Position numbers and translations under genes: made by a program. A stretch of DNA of 64,000 bases from positions 204,971-268,970 of the forward strand of contig NZ_BNBY01000005.1 of the NCBI RefSeq assembly GCF_014656195.1, written 5' to 3'. The notes under the pieces were generated by a model that ran no database searches, was not told the origin of the DNA, and saw only the letters and a program-made list of their open reading frames with translations. This document shows, in pieces, positions 52,741-64,000 of this stretch. Positions within the stretch are counted from its first letter, which is position 1. Every line of letters starts with the position of its first letter. This DNA is from Kitasatospora xanthocidica (GTDB taxonomy: Bacteria; Actinomycetota; Actinomycetes; Streptomycetales; Streptomycetaceae).

Positions 52741-54714
52741 TCAGCTGGCCCGCCAGGTGCTGACGGTGAGCGAGGCGGCGCCGGTGGTCGCGTCCGCCGT
52801 GCTGATCGCGGCGATGGCGATGTTCCGGGAGACCCGGTCGCGGATGCAGAGCAGGCGCCCGGGCGCGACCCGGTTGTAGGACAGGTCGGTGTCCGGACGG
52901 GAGTCGATCGCGGCGGCGCACTGCTCGGCCGTCACCGTGGAGTCCGTGATCACGGCGAAGTCCGACCGCTCGTCCCCGGAGCTCTCGAACGCGTTGGCCT
53001 TCAAGCCGGCGCCGTTGTTGGTGACGCCGAGGCCCCACTTCAGGCCGCTGCTGCTGCGCGGCACCACGGTGCCGTTGACCAGGTCGATCCGGTACGCGTC
53101 GGAGGAGTAGTCGGCGGCCGGGATCGAGAGCGCCTTCTTGTCCAGCAGCAGGGTGTAACCGGTCGGCCGGGCCGGGGCCGAGACGGCGCCCGAGGCGGAC
53201 TGTGAAGGGCCGGCCGTCACCGGCGAGTTGGTGAACGTGCTGCTCGGGCTGGGGGAGGAGGTCTCGGTCGGGGCCGCCGCCGGCTTGGAGGCGGCCGGTC
53301 CGCCGGTGGCGGGGGCGGCGTTGGAGGAGTCCTTCTTCTTGTCGTCGTTCAGCTTCTTCATCAGGACCACGCCGCCCGCGGTGCCGCCGACCGCCATCAC
53401 CAGGGCGACGGTGAGCAGCACCTTCCAGGACACCCCGCCCTTGCGCTTGGGCTCCGGCTCGGGCGCCGGGTCGGAGGTCACCACCGGGCCGGGCGGCGGG
53501 GTGTCGAAGGTCGGCGGCTCCTGCCGGAGCTGGACGGTCGGCGGCGAGGGCAGCACCGGGGCGGTCGGCGACTCGGTGGGCGGCTGCGGGGCGCCGTACG
53601 AGCCGAGCGGCGGCGGCGTGAAGCCCGGCGGGGGTGCCACGGGCTGCTGCGGCTGCACGGCGGTGGCCGGGTGGGTCGGCGCGACGGCCGGCGGCGGGGG
53701 AGTGGCCGGGGCGGCGGGCATCGCGGGCACCGGCGTGGGCGGGGTGGCCGGCGCGGCCGGCAGCGGGGTGGGCGGGGTCTTGGGGAGGTCGGAGCGGCGG
53801 GTGATCTCGGTGTTGACCTGGCGCGGCAGCCAGTCGTCGGCGAACCGCAGCTGGCCGCCGACCTCGGGGTGGTTGCGGGCGACCTGGATGATCTCGGCGG
53901 GCTTCGGCCGGTCCTCCGGGTTCTTCGCCAGGCAGCGCTGGATCAGCTCGCGCAGGTCCGCCGGGACGGCCGACAGGTCGGCGTCCTCGTGCACCACCCG
54001 GTAGAGCACCGCGGTGTCCGGGCCGTCGCCGAAGGGCGCGGTGCCGCCGGCCACGTACGCGGCCAGGGCGCCGAGCGCGAAGACGTCGGTGGCCGGGGTG
54101 ACCGGGCGGCCCTGGGCCTGCTCGGGGGACATGAAGGCGGGGGAGCCGATCCGGTAGCCGGTGCCGGTCAGCGCGGTGGCGTCGGCGGCCCGGGCGATGC
54201 CGAAGTCGATCACCCGAGGGCCGTCCCCGGCGACCAGCACGTTGGCGGGCTTGAGGTCGCGGTGGACCACCTCGACGCTGTGGATCGCCTGCAGGGCCTC
54301 GGCGATGCCGCCCATCAGGAGCAGGACGGTGCGCACCGGCAGCGCGCCGTGCTCGCGGACCACCTGCTGCAGGGACGGGCCCGGGACGTAGGCGGTGACC
54401 AGCCAGGGGGCGTCGCTGTCCAGGCCGCCGGAGTCGATCACCTGCGCGGTGTAGAGCCCGTGGATCCGCTGGGCGTTGCTGACCTCCTGGGCGAAGCGGC
54501 GCCGGAACTCGCCGTCCTCGGCGAACTCGGGGCGCACCACCTTGAGCGCGACCGGGCGCCCGCCCGGGGTGTAGGAGAGGTAGACCCGGCCCATGCCGCC
54601 GGCGCCGAGGCGGGCGAACAGCCGGTAGCCGCCCACCTCCTTGGGATCCTCCGGGAGGAGGGGCTGGAAGACCGGCGGGAGCTTCGCGGCGTCCCGAGGC
54701 GTGTCGGCGGTCAT
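52741..54714 (-). CDS. Transmembrane Ser/Thr protein kinase (PknB-type)
   Basis: 657 residues. Complete kinase domain (about 30-285): glycine loop GAGGMG (38-43), ATP-binding Lys58, HRDLKPANV (HRD at 151-153) and DFG at 170-172. A long Pro/Thr/Ala-rich juxtamembrane linker, one transmembrane helix (about 425-450), a Ser/Thr-rich stalk and a ~150-residue extracellular domain with two cysteines (EQCAAA and LLCIRD) follow. The outer domain is not PASTA. Ligand and substrates are unknown. Confidence 0.9.
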   Translation of the reverse strand: MTADTPRDAAKLPPVFQPLLPEDPKEVGGYRLFARLGAGGMGRVYLSYTPGGRPVALKVVRPEFAEDGEFRRRFAQEVSNAQRIHGLYTAQVIDSGGLDSDAPWLVTAYVPGPSLQQVVREHGALPVRTVLLLMGGIAEALQAIHSVEVVHRDLKPANVLVAGDGPRVIDFGIARAADATALTGTGYRIGSPAFMSPEQAQGRPVTPATDVFALGALAAYVAGGTAPFGDGPDTAVLYRVVHEDADLSAVPADLRELIQRCLAKNPEDRPKPAEIIQVARNHPEVGGQLRFADDWLPRQVNTEITRRSDLPKTPPTPLPAAPATPPTPVPAMPAAPATPPPPAVAPTHPATAVQPQQPVAPPPGFTPPPLGSYGAPQPPTESPTAPVLPSPPTVQLRQEPPTFDTPPPGPVVTSDPAPEPEPKRKGGVSWKVLLTVALVMAVGGTAGGVVLMKKLNDDKKKDSSNAAPATGGPAASKPAAAPTETSSPSPSSTFTNSPVTAGPSQSASGAVSAPARPTGYTLLLDKKALSIPAADYSSDAYRIDLVNGTVVPRSSSGLKWGLGVTNNGAGLKANAFESSGDERSDFAVITDSTVTAEQCAAAIDSRPDTDLSYNRVAPGRLLCIRDRVSRNIAIAAISTADATTGAASLTVSTWRAS

Positions 54715-54912
54715 GTGGTGATCCCCCTGGGAGAGCGGTGAGGTCGTACGGCCGGGGCGGTGGCGGGGCGCGATGACGGGCGCCCGGTGTCCGACCGGCG
54801 AGGCATAACCTATCGACCCGTCAGGAGCTCGTGCACGGCGGTTCCGGTTTGGTTGCAGAGCTGGGACCTTGACATGGCGTGACGGTGAAACGGTTCTGCC
54901 GGGAAACGACGC

Positions 54913-54946
54913 GGCCCCCGCCCTCCCGGGTGGGAGGGCGGGGGCC
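54913..54946. terminator. 15-bp hairpin terminator after kgd
   Basis: A perfect 15-bp stem (54913-54927 with 54932-54946) with a 4-base loop lies directly downstream of the 2-oxoglutarate dehydrogenase gene on the minus strand. Confidence 0.85.
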
Positions 54947-54979
54947 GGTGAGCCCTCGGAGCTTCAGCGCGTCAGCGCG

Positions 54980-57900
54980 TCAGAGCGAGAAGACCTCTTC
55001 GATCAGCGCGCGCTGCTCGGCGGCGTGCCGCTTGGCCGAGCCGACCGCGGGCGACGAAGCCGTCGTGCGGGCGACGCGGCGCAGGCGGGAGCCGCCGGCG
55101 CTGCGGCCGATGACGACCTGCAGGTGGTCGACCAGGTTCATCGCGATGAACGGCCAGGCACCCTGGTTGTCCGGCTCCTCCTGCGCCCAGACGAACTGGA
55201 CGTTCTCGCCGTAGCGGGCCAGCTCCTCCTGGAGCTCGGCCACCGGCAGCGGGTAGAGCCGCTCGACCCGGACGATCGCGGTGTCGGTGACGCCGCGCTC
55301 GGTGCGGGCCGCCTCCAGGTCGTAGTAGAACTTGCCGGCGGTGATGACCACCTTGCGGACCTGCGCCGGGTCGACGGTGGTGTCGCCGATGACCGGGCGG
55401 AACGAGCCGGACAGGAACTCCTCGGTCGCACTCGCCGCGGCCTTCAGACGCAGCATCGACTTCGGGGTGAAGACGACCAGCGGCTTGTGGTGCGGGTTGT
55501 GCGCCTGCCAGCGCAGCAGGTGGAAGTAGTTCGACGGCAGGGTCGGCATGGCGACCGTCATGTTGTTCTGCGCGCACAGCTGGAGGAAGCGCTCCGGGCG
55601 GGCGGACGAGTGGTCCGGGCCCTGGCCCTCGTAGCCGTGCGGCAGCAGCAGGGTGACGCCGGAGTGCTGGCCCCACTTCTGCTCGGCGGAGGCGATGTAC
55701 TCGTCCACCACGGTCTGCGCGCCGTTGACGAAGTCGCCGAACTGCGCCTCCCACATGACCAGCGCGTTCGGGCGGGTCAGCGAGTAGCCGTACTCGAAGC
55801 CCATGGCCGCGTACTCCGACAGCAGGCTGTCGTAGACGGTGTAGCGGGCCTGGTCCTCGGTGAGGTACTGCAGCGGGGTGTAGTCCTCGCCGGTCTTGCG
55901 GTCGATCAGGACGGCGTGCCGCTGGCCGAAGGTGCCGCGGCGACTGTCCTGGCCGGCTAGGCGGACCGGGTGGCCCTCCATGAGCAGCGAGCCGATGGCG
56001 AGGGTCTCGCCCATCGCCCAGTCGATGGTGTTGTCCTCGACCGAGGCGGCGCGGCGCTGCAGCTGCGGCAGCAGGCGCGGGTGGACGGTCAGCCAGTCCG
56101 GCAGGTTGACCTGCGAGGCGGCGATCCGCTTGACCATCTCCTGGGAGATGCCGGTCTGGATGGAGACCGGGAAGTCGGCGACCGGCTTGCCGGCGGTGGC
56201 GTCGGCCGGCGCCTGGGCCGCGTCGCGGACCTCGGCGAAGACCTTCTCCAGCTGGCCCTGGAAGTCCTGGAGCGCCTGCTCCGCCTCTTCCATGGTGATG
56301 TCGCCGCGACCGATCAGGCCCTCGGTGTACAGCTTGCGCACCGAGCGCTTCTTGTCGATCAGGTCGTACATCAGCGGCTGGGTGAACGACGGGTTGTCGG
56401 CCTCGTTGTGACCGCGGCGGCGGTAGCAGATGAGGTCGATCACCACGTCCTTGTGGAACTCCTGGCGGAACTCGAAGGCGAGCCGCGCGACGCGGACCAC
56501 GGCCTCCGGGTCGTCGCCGTTCACGTGGAAGATCGGGGCCTCGATCATCCGGGCCACGTCGGTGCAGTACATCGAGGAGCGCGAGGACGCCGGGGCGGCG
56601 GTGAAGCCGACCTGGTTGTTGACCACCAGGTGGATCGTGCCGCCGGTGCGGTAGCCGCGCAGCTGCGACATGTTCAGGGTCTCCGCGACCACGCCCTGGC
56701 CGGCGAAGGCCGCGTCGCCGTGGACCTGGATCGGCAGCACCGGGAAGGTGGTGCCGCCCTGGTCCAGGATGTCCTGCTTGGCGCGGACGATGCCCTCGAC
56801 GACCGGGTCGACCGTCTCCAGGTGGGACGGGTTGGCGGCCAGCGAGACCTTGATGGTCTCGCCGTCCAGGCCGGTGAAGGTGCCCTCGGCGCCCAGGTGG
56901 TACTTGACGTCGCCCGAGCCGTGCATCGACTTCGGGTCGAGGTTGCCCTCGAACTCGCCGAAGATCCGGGCGTACGGCTTGCCGACGATGTTGGCCAGCA
57001 CGTTCAGGCGGCCGCGGTGGGCCATGCCGATGACGGCCTCGTCGAGGCGGTGCTCGGCGGCGGCGTCGATGGTGGCGTCCAGCAGCGGGATGAGCGACTC
57101 GCCGCCCTCCAGCGAGAACCGCTTCTGCCCGACGTACTTGGTCTGCAGGAAGGTCTCGAAGGCCTCGGCCGAGTTCAGGCGGCGGAGGATCCGCAGCTGC
57201 TCCTCGCGCTCCGGCTTGGTGTACGGCTTCTCCAGGCGCTCCTGCAGCCACTTGCGCTGCTTCGGGTCCTGGATGTGCATGTACTCGATGCCGACGGTGC
57301 GGCAGTACGTGTTGCGCAGCAGGCCGAGGATGTCGCGGAGCTTCATCATCTTCTGGCTGCCGAAGCCGCCGACCGCGAACTCGCGCTCCAGGTCCCACAG
57401 GGTGAGGCCGTGCTGGACGACGTCCAGGTCGGGGTGCTTGCGCTGCTTGTACTCCAGCGGGTCGGTGTCGGCCATCAGGTGGCCGCGCACGCGGTACGCG
57501 TGGATGAGCTCCATGACGCGGGCGGTCTTGTTGACCTCGTCGTCGTGGGTGGTGGCGACGTCCGTGGCCCAGCGGACCGGCTCGTACGGGATCCGCAGCG
57601 ACTCGAAGATCTCGTCGTAGAAGCCGTTCTGCCCGAGCAGCAGCTGGTGGATCGTGCGCAGGAACTCGCCCGACGCCGCGCCCTGGATGACGCGGTGGTC
57701 GTAGGTCGAGGTCAGCGTCATGATCTTGGAGACGCCCAGGCGGGCCAGGGTCTCCGGGGCGGAGCCCTGGAACTCGGCCGGGTACTCCATGGCGCCGACG
57801 CCGACGATGGTGCCCTGGTTCTGCATCAGGCGCGGCACGGAGTGCACGGTGCCGATGCCGCCGGGGTTGGTCAGCGAGACCGTGACGCCGGTGAAGTCGT

Positions 57901-58729
57901 CCATGGTCAGCTTGTTGGCGCGGGCCCGGCGGACGATGTCCTCGTAGGCCTGCCAGAAGCCGAAGAAGTCGAGCGTCTCGGCCTTCTTGATCGCCGCGAC
58001 GACCAGCTGGCGGTCGCCGTTCGGCTTGACCAGGTCGATCGCCAGGCCGAGGTTGACGTGCTCCGGCTTGACCAGGAAGGCCTTGCCGTCCTCCACCTTG
58101 TAGCTGTAGTTCATCCCCGGGGAGGCCTTGATGGCCTGGACCAGGGCGTAGCCGATCAGGTGGGTGAAGGAGACCTTGCCGCCACGGGCGCGCTGCAGGT
58201 GGTTGTTGATGACGATGCGGTTGTCGATCAACAGCTTCGCCGGCACGGCGCGGACCGAGGTCGCGGTCGGCACCTCCAGCGAGGCGTCCATGTTGGTGGC
58301 GACGGCCTTGGCCGGGCCGCGCAGCTGGATCAGCTCGGGGCCGGCGGCCGGGGCCGGCGCGGCCACGGCCGGGGCGGCGGCCTTCGGGGCCGGGGGCGCG
58401 GCGGGCGCGGCGGCGAGCGGGGCGGCAGCCGGAGCCGGAGCGGCCGGAGCGGCCGGTGCGGCGGGGGCGGTCGCGGCCGGAGCAGCAGCGGCGGCGGGCG
58501 CGGGGGCAGCGGCAGGGGTCGGCGTGGGGCCGGCCTGGGTCGCGGCCTGGGTCACTGGGGTCACCTCGGTACCGGGCTTGTAGTCGGCGAAAAAGTCCCA
58601 CCAGGCTCGGTCGACCGAGTTCGGGTCCTGGAGGTACTGCTGGTAGATCTCGTCGACGAGCCACTCATTGGGGCCGAAGCCAGTGGAGCTTGCCGAGCTG
58701 TTGGGGGTTTCAGGGGACTGTGGCGACAC
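54980..58729 (-). CDS. kgd: Multifunctional 2-oxoglutarate dehydrogenase / decarboxylase (E2-E1 fusion)
   Basis: 1249 residues. It works in the TCA cycle. A short N-terminal region ([16 protein letters not shown]) is followed by a long Ala/Pro linker (~60-130) in place of the lipoyl domain. Next comes an E2-like acyltransferase core (His345 in [14 protein letters not shown]), then thiamine-dependent E1 with [15 protein letters not shown] and [10 protein letters not shown]. This fused layout is the actinobacterial Kgd/OdhA type, regulated in relatives by the FHA protein GarA/OdhI; no such gene is in view. GTG at 58729. Other names: sucA, odhA. Confidence 0.95.
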   Translation of the reverse strand: MSPQSPETPNSSASSTGFGPNEWLVDEIYQQYLQDPNSVDRAWWDFFADYKPGTEVTPVTQAATQAGPTPTPAAAPAPAAAAAPAATAPAAPAAPAAPAPAAAPLAAAPAAPPAPKAAAPAVAAPAPAAGPELIQLRGPAKAVATNMDASLEVPTATSVRAVPAKLLIDNRIVINNHLQRARGGKVSFTHLIGYALVQAIKASPGMNYSYKVEDGKAFLVKPEHVNLGLAIDLVKPNGDRQLVVAAIKKAETLDFFGFWQAYEDIVRRARANKLTMDDFTGVTVSLTNPGGIGTVHSVPRLMQNQGTIVGVGAMEYPAEFQGSAPETLARLGVSKIMTLTSTYDHRVIQGAASGEFLRTIHQLLLGQNGFYDEIFESLRIPYEPVRWATDVATTHDDEVNKTARVMELIHAYRVRGHLMADTDPLEYKQRKHPDLDVVQHGLTLWDLEREFAVGGFGSQKMMKLRDILGLLRNTYCRTVGIEYMHIQDPKQRKWLQERLEKPYTKPEREEQLRILRRLNSAEAFETFLQTKYVGQKRFSLEGGESLIPLLDATIDAAAEHRLDEAVIGMAHRGRLNVLANIVGKPYARIFGEFEGNLDPKSMHGSGDVKYHLGAEGTFTGLDGETIKVSLAANPSHLETVDPVVEGIVRAKQDILDQGGTTFPVLPIQVHGDAAFAGQGVVAETLNMSQLRGYRTGGTIHLVVNNQVGFTAAPASSRSSMYCTDVARMIEAPIFHVNGDDPEAVVRVARLAFEFRQEFHKDVVIDLICYRRRGHNEADNPSFTQPLMYDLIDKKRSVRKLYTEGLIGRGDITMEEAEQALQDFQGQLEKVFAEVRDAAQAPADATAGKPVADFPVSIQTGISQEMVKRIAASQVNLPDWLTVHPRLLPQLQRRAASVEDNTIDWAMGETLAIGSLLMEGHPVRLAGQDSRRGTFGQRHAVLIDRKTGEDYTPLQYLTEDQARYTVYDSLLSEYAAMGFEYGYSLTRPNALVMWEAQFGDFVNGAQTVVDEYIASAEQKWGQHSGVTLLLPHGYEGQGPDHSSARPERFLQLCAQNNMTVAMPTLPSNYFHLLRWQAHNPHHKPLVVFTPKSMLRLKAAASATEEFLSGSFRPVIGDTTVDPAQVRKVVITAGKFYYDLEAARTERGVTDTAIVRVERLYPLPVAELQEELARYGENVQFVWAQEEPDNQGAWPFIAMNLVDHLQVVIGRSAGGSRLRRVARTTASSPAVGSAKRHAAEQRALIEEVFSL

Positions 58730-58962
58730 GGCGGCAACCGCCCTCTTCCGCTTCCTTTTGGGATGTTTGGACAGCGGGGATTAAGGCTACGCCCCTGACC
58801 AGTGATCGCGCAGTCCCCGGGGGCCAGGCGTCACCCAGATCACAGTCCTGACCTGCACTTTGGCCGAAAAAGTACGTTAGAAAGCCGCATCTGAGGGGAA
58901 CCGATCGACCTCGGCGAGGGGCTATATCCGCAGGAAAACGGACAAACCCCCACGGAAATCCT

Positions 58963-60150
58963 CTAACGATCTTCGTATGCGTCTGTGTCGGATCTGTGAC
59001 AAATGTCCTGGCCCTCGACCTGGCGCCGCCCGGGCAGCCGGACCTCGATCCGGCAGCCGCTCGGCGACTCGGCCACCGCGATCCGTCCGCCGTGCAGGTC
59101 CACGGCCCAGCGGGCGATGGCCAGGCCGAGGCCGGTGCCGCCGTCCGAGCCCGGGCCGGAGGCCGTCGCGGTGCCGCTGCGGCTGAACCGCTCGAAGACC
59201 CGGGTGCGGTCGGCCGGCGGGATGCCGGGGCCCTCGTCCTGGACCTCCAGCACCAGTGCGCCGTCCTCGCAGTCGGGCCTGGCGCGCACCGTCACGGTGC
59301 CGCCGGGCGGGGAGTGCTTGCAGGCGTTGTCGACCAGGTTGGCGACCACCTGGTGGAGCCGCTCCGGGTCCGCCACGCCGGTCAGGCCGGCCGGGCTGAC
59401 CTCCAGGGCCAGCCGGACGTCCCCGCGCCGGGAGAAGGCCCCGCCGGCCGTCGCGCCGTCCACGGTGACCCCGCGCAGCACGCCGTCCAGGAACTCGCGC
59501 ACCTCGAAGGGGCGGGCGTCCAGGTCGACCACGCCGTCGTCGATCTTGGAGAGGTCGAGCAGGTGGGTGACCAGGCGGCCGAGCCGCTCGGTCTGCTCCA
59601 GCGCCGCCCCGAGCGTCGCCGGATTGGGCTGGACGACGCCGTCGACCACGTTCTCCAGGACGGCGCGCAGCGCGGCGATCGGCGTGCGCAGCTCGTGCGA
59701 GACGTTGGCGACCAGCTCGCGCCGGTGCTGGTCGGCGGCCTCCAGGTCGGCGGCCATCGCGTTGAAGGCGGCCGCCAGTTCGCCGATCTCGTCGCGCGAA
59801 CTCACCTCGACCCGGCGGCTGTAGTCGCCGGAGGCCATGGTGCGGGCGGCCTCCGTCATCTCGCGCAGCGGGGCGGTCAGCCCGTGCGCGAGGAACTGCA
59901 TGAACAGCAGTGAGGCGATCATGGAGAAGACCATGATGATCCGGATCTGGGTCTCGGACCGGATCGCCACGACCACCATTCCGGTGGCCAGGAACACGGA
60001 GACGATCACGAGCAGGGCGAGTTTGCCCTTGATCGAGCGGACCGGGTCGAGCGGCCGGATGTCGGCCCAGACCCGGCTGGCGGCACGGGCGGCGAGGGTC
60101 CGCGGCCGCGTGCCGGCGGAATCCCCGTTGCGTTGCTGTGGAAAGGTCAT
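58963..60150 (-). CDS. Sensor histidine kinase (OmpR-type partner)
   Basis: 395 residues. Two membrane segments (about 43-63 and 69-90) with almost no loop between them imply an intramembrane sensor. The HAMP domain spans about 90-140. The phospho-acceptor is His152 (VSHELRTP). ATPase motifs are NLVDNACKHSP (N-box), DEGPGIP, FERFSR and GTGLGLAI. The response-regulator gene lies 95 bases upstream on the same strand. The signal is unknown. Confidence 0.93.
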   Translation of the reverse strand: MTFPQQRNGDSAGTRPRTLAARAASRVWADIRPLDPVRSIKGKLALLVIVSVFLATGMVVVAIRSETQIRIIMVFSMIASLLFMQFLAHGLTAPLREMTEAARTMASGDYSRRVEVSSRDEIGELAAAFNAMAADLEAADQHRRELVANVSHELRTPIAALRAVLENVVDGVVQPNPATLGAALEQTERLGRLVTHLLDLSKIDDGVVDLDARPFEVREFLDGVLRGVTVDGATAGGAFSRRGDVRLALEVSPAGLTGVADPERLHQVVANLVDNACKHSPPGGTVTVRARPDCEDGALVLEVQDEGPGIPPADRTRVFERFSRSGTATASGPGSDGGTGLGLAIARWAVDLHGGRIAVAESPSGCRIEVRLPGRRQVEGQDICHRSDTDAYEDR

Positions 60151-60245
60151 TGGTCTCTGTGTCCCCGCGTGTCTTCCCCCGCGTGGTGGCACGGCGTCGT
60201 CCGGACACGGGCCCCCCGGTGGCCCGTCGCCCGGTGCTCGCCGTC

Positions 60246-60989
60246 CTAGGAGAGCGGGGCCTCCAGTGCGTACCCGACGCCGTGCACGGTGCGGATCCAG
60301 CTGGCGCCGATCTTCCGGCGCAGCGCCTTGACGTGGCTGTCCACGGTGCGGGTGCCGGACGCGTCGGTCCAGTCCCAGACCTCGGCCAGCAGCTGCTCGC
60401 GGGTGAGCACCGCGCGCGGCTGGGCGGCCAGGCAGGCGAGCAGGTCGAACTCGGTCGGCGTCAGGTGGACGTCGCCCGAGGCCAGCCGGACCCGGCGCTG
60501 CACGTGGTCGATCTCCAGCTCGCCGAAGCGCAGGCTGCCGAGCGCGGGCGTGCGGGCCGCCTGCTGGGCGCGCTCGACGCGGCGCAGCAGCACGTTGACC
60601 CGGGCGGCCAGTTCGCGCATCGAGAACGGCTTGGTCATGTAGTCGTCGGCACCGACGCCGAGGCCGACCAGCAGGTCCGTCTCGTCGTCGCGCGCGGTCA
60701 GCATCAGTACCGGCACCGGGCGCTGGGCCTGGATCCGGCGGCACACCTCCAGGCCGTCGAAGCCGGGCAGCATGATGTCGAGGACGACGAGGTCCGGCTG
60801 CCAGGTGTGGAAGCCGTCGACCGCGCCGGGGCCGTCGTGGGCCACGGCGACCTTGAACCCCTCCGCGCCCAGTCGGGCCGCGATCGACTCGGCGATCGTG
60901 GGTTCGTCCTCAACCACCAGCACTCTGCGCTGGCTGCTCACCGCGCCGCCGGCGTTGTGGTTGTCCTGCTGAATTTCTGTCACGGTCAC
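60246..60989 (-). CDS. OmpR/PhoB-family response regulator
   Basis: 247 residues from GTG at 60989 (or 60983). The receiver domain has phospho-acceptor Asp71 (VVLDIMLPGFDG), the acidic VVEDEP pocket and MTKPFS. The winged-helix DNA-binding domain includes LTPTEFDLLACLA, TVDSHVKALRRKIG and RTVHGVGYAL. It pairs with the kinase downstream. Target genes are unknown; the neighbourhood includes the rhomboid-like gene and lon. Confidence 0.93.
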   Translation of the reverse strand: MTVTEIQQDNHNAGGAVSSQRRVLVVEDEPTIAESIAARLGAEGFKVAVAHDGPGAVDGFHTWQPDLVVLDIMLPGFDGLEVCRRIQAQRPVPVLMLTARDDETDLLVGLGVGADDYMTKPFSMRELAARVNVLLRRVERAQQAARTPALGSLRFGELEIDHVQRRVRLASGDVHLTPTEFDLLACLAAQPRAVLTREQLLAEVWDWTDASGTRTVDSHVKALRRKIGASWIRTVHGVGYALEAPLS

Positions 60990-61544
60990 GCCACCGCCCC
61001 CAGGGCTGCGGGCCGGCCACCTGTGGGGATGGCGGGGCTCCGCTCGTAGTCTTGTTCCGTCGTGGACTGTGCCGGGTCCGCCGTCCCGTCGCGCGATCGG
61101 GAGGCGAGGACGGACTGGTCGGCCGCCCACTTCTCCCGCGCACTTCGCAGCGTACGGACAGCGGATGCTTTCCGGCAGGTGGACCGGACGTTTCCGGCCC
61201 GTGGGCCGGCTGTTCGAGCCGCCCGCGGACCCACTGCACGAGTGGGCACGGGCCGATACCTTACCCGGCGAATTTTCACCGCGTAACGGTACGTATGCAG
61301 TCCAGTTGACGCCAAGTCGCCGGTCAGAGGCCCTACTGACGCGTTAATGGGAACAAGGTCTGGACCAATTTCAGGAATCCGGCGGTCCGCTACGTCGACG
61401 GTCTTCACGGGCTTTTCCCAGGTGCCTCTCAGAACCTCGACGTACCGTGGCCACGACAACATCCGACCGGGCGCGATCCGCGGCGCGCGCCGGTGCCCCG
61501 GGCGCCGGGCGGGCCGGTTGGCCGCGGCGTCGAGCGGAGGCGGC
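60990..61544. other. Intergenic region between the response regulator and the rhomboid-like gene
   Basis: 555 bases between divergent genes, less G+C rich in its second half. It holds both promoters. CAAGGTCTGGACCAAT (61354-61369) matches 12 of 16 positions of an idealised DasR site, which is weak. Short frames here lack ribosome sites and family features. The true start of the rhomboid-like gene might be upstream, as the frame is open to 61347. Confidence 0.4.
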
Positions 61545-62324
61545 ATGGCGGGACTGCGGCAGGACGCCGGGGGCCGCGTGCCCGCGGGAGCGCCGTACGG
61601 AATGCTCCGGCTCGGGCTGCGCACCGGCGCCGTGCGGTGGCTGCTGGACCGGGTGCCGACGCCCCGGCGCAACCCCTTCACGCTCGGGTACCTCGCCGTC
61701 GTGGGCGCCACCACGACCTTCGCCCGGCTCGCCGACCCGGAACTCGTGCAGCGGTTGCAGGAGGCCTCCAGCTCCGACGGGCACAACCTGCTGCAGCACC
61801 CCGTGCGGGCCCTGGTCCTGAGTGGTTTCTGGGTGGCCGGTGAAGTCTGGATGCCCTACCTGTGGGGATTCGCCTTCACCCTCGCACCGCTGGAGCGCAG
61901 GGTCGGGCCGGCCCGGGCGGCGGCGGTCTTCGCGATCGGCCACGTCACGGCCACCCTGCTCTCCCAGGGCGTGGTGGTCGTCGCGGTGGAGACCGGGCGG
62001 ATGGCGCCCGAGGTCATGGACCACCTGGACATCGGGGTCAGCTACGGCGTGCTCGCCTGTCTGGGCGCGGTGGCCGGGCTGCTCTCCTGGCGCGGGCGGC
62101 TGGTCGCCCTGGGCGGCGCCGGGCTGATGATCGCCGAACAGATCGCCTCCGACCGGGACGTGGTCACCGCCGTGGGGCACCCGGCGGCGGTGCTCACCGG
62201 GGTGGCGCTGTGGCGCTGGCTGCGCCGGGCCGAGCGGCGCCCGCCCCGGCCGCGTCCGGCCGCGGCGCCGGCCGGCGGTGCCGCGCCCGCGCGCGGCGGG
62301 GCGCACGTGCGGACCGCGCGCTGA
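61545..62324 (+). CDS. Rhomboid-like membrane protein
   Basis: 259 residues from ATG 61545 (GCGGAGG upstream). About six transmembrane segments. Candidate rhomboid dyad residues are Ser166 in IGVSYGVLA and His212 in AVGHPAAVLTG; the IGHVTATL motif before them fits helix 2 of the fold. If active, it would be an intramembrane serine protease. The C-terminal ~45 residues are basic and Pro/Ala-rich. It is encoded between a two-component system and lon. Confidence 0.65.
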   Translation: MAGLRQDAGGRVPAGAPYGMLRLGLRTGAVRWLLDRVPTPRRNPFTLGYLAVVGATTTFARLADPELVQRLQEASSSDGHNLLQHPVRALVLSGFWVAGEVWMPYLWGFAFTLAPLERRVGPARAAAVFAIGHVTATLLSQGVVVVAVETGRMAPEVMDHLDIGVSYGVLACLGAVAGLLSWRGRLVALGGAGLMIAEQIASDRDVVTAVGHPAAVLTGVALWRWLRRAERRPPRPRPAAAPAGGAAPARGGAHVRTAR

Positions 62325-62482
62325 GGAATTCCGGGGGTGCGCCGGGTGCTGTCCCGGTGCCGTCCGGTCTGTTCTCCGTGCCCTTTTGACGGCCGCCCCG
62401 CGGCCCGCCCGCGGGGCCTTCCCGGCCGGATCGTGTTCGCTCACGGCGAACCAGGTGCCGGGAACAACCGGCGCCCGCCGAG

Positions 62483-62503
62483 CCTTAGTCAGGTCGACTC
62501 AAC
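62483..62503 (+). promoter_or_regulatory. HAIR-like (HspR) operator upstream of lon
   Basis: CCTTAGT - 7 bases - ACTCAAC compares with the HspR inverted repeat CTTGAGT-N7-ACTCAAG: 5 of 7 and 6 of 7 matches. It ends 21 bases before the lon ATG. HspR repression of lon is established in Streptomyces; binding to this site is inferred. Confidence 0.65.
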
Positions 62504-62524
62504 TTCACTGACTGGGGAGAGATC

Positions 62525-64000
<1,476 letters not shown>

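Noticed and set aside
54972..58664. Second long minus-strand frame overlapping kgd
   Set aside because: Its translation is Arg/Pro-rich without motifs, while the frame ending at 54980 carries every 2-oxoglutarate dehydrogenase landmark.
55970..58798. A 942-codon plus-strand open frame opposite kgd
   Set aside because: It reads Gln/Arg/Gly/Val-rich nonsense antisense to a fully recognisable enzyme; long antisense frames are expected at this G+C content.
60990..61544. Short plus-strand frames as a possible gene before the rhomboid-like protein
   Set aside because: No ribosome site, no conserved features, and typical shadow composition; best treated as promoter region.

Overview
The window is a core chromosomal segment of a very high G+C actinomycete, almost certainly Streptomyces or Kitasatospora. 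Evidence: third-position G/C bias throughout, frequent GTG and TTG starts, 4-base ATGA/GTGA gene overlaps, and families typical of that group (DasR/DasABC, WblE, a SigH-type sigma factor, NiSOD with its maturation protease, a fused 2-oxoglutarate dehydrogenase). From memory, the gene order broadly follows the S. coelicolor region from about SCO5217 to SCO5285, with local differences. No tRNA, rRNA, insertion sequence, phage or CRISPR array was recognised.

Layout. 0-4.5 kb: an HD-GYP protein overlapping a degenerate HD partner, a TPR protein and peptide deformylase. 4.7-8.5 kb: class Ia ribonucleotide reductase nrdAB on the minus strand, preceded by a cobalamin riboswitch and two NrdR-like boxes. 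8.5-17.8 kb: a polysaccharide locus made of a processive GT2 synthase, a GH26-like lipoprotein and a PMT-like membrane transferase on one side, and a GH12-like lectin-bearing lipoprotein, a membrane-anchored LamG protein and a second PMT-like transferase on the other. 17.8-21.3 kb: a GNAT, a histidine phosphatase and an SSS symporter with its DUF3311 partner. 21.6-30.6 kb: the amino-sugar island with dasR, dasABCD, a second DasA-like binding protein and a SIS-domain enzyme. DasR-type (dre) operators lie before dasA, before the second binding protein and before the next gene, a PdtaS-like sensor kinase.

31-38 kb: the sensor kinase, wblE, a lipid kinase, a small membrane protein, a SigB/SigF/SigH-type sigma factor with its RsbW-like anti-sigma factor, a GNAT and a SnoaL-like protein. 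38-41.4 kb: a BtuFCD-like ABC transporter under a second cobalamin riboswitch. 41.4-47.3 kb: sodN and sodX (divergent), a CGNR zinc-finger regulator, and a polar amino-acid ABC transporter with two binding proteins. 47.9-54.7 kb: malic enzyme, an MDR oxidoreductase, a PadR regulator with a DUF4097 protein, a 59-residue DUF6104 gene and a Ser/Thr kinase. 55-64 kb: the kgd/sucA fusion, a two-component system, a rhomboid-like protein and the 5' part of lon, cut by the window end.

Themes: cobalamin sets both the class of ribonucleotide reductase and B12 import; DasR links chitin/GlcNAc uptake to a second binding protein and perhaps to signalling; and an unassigned beta-glucan-type polysaccharide system is the most promising undescribed module.
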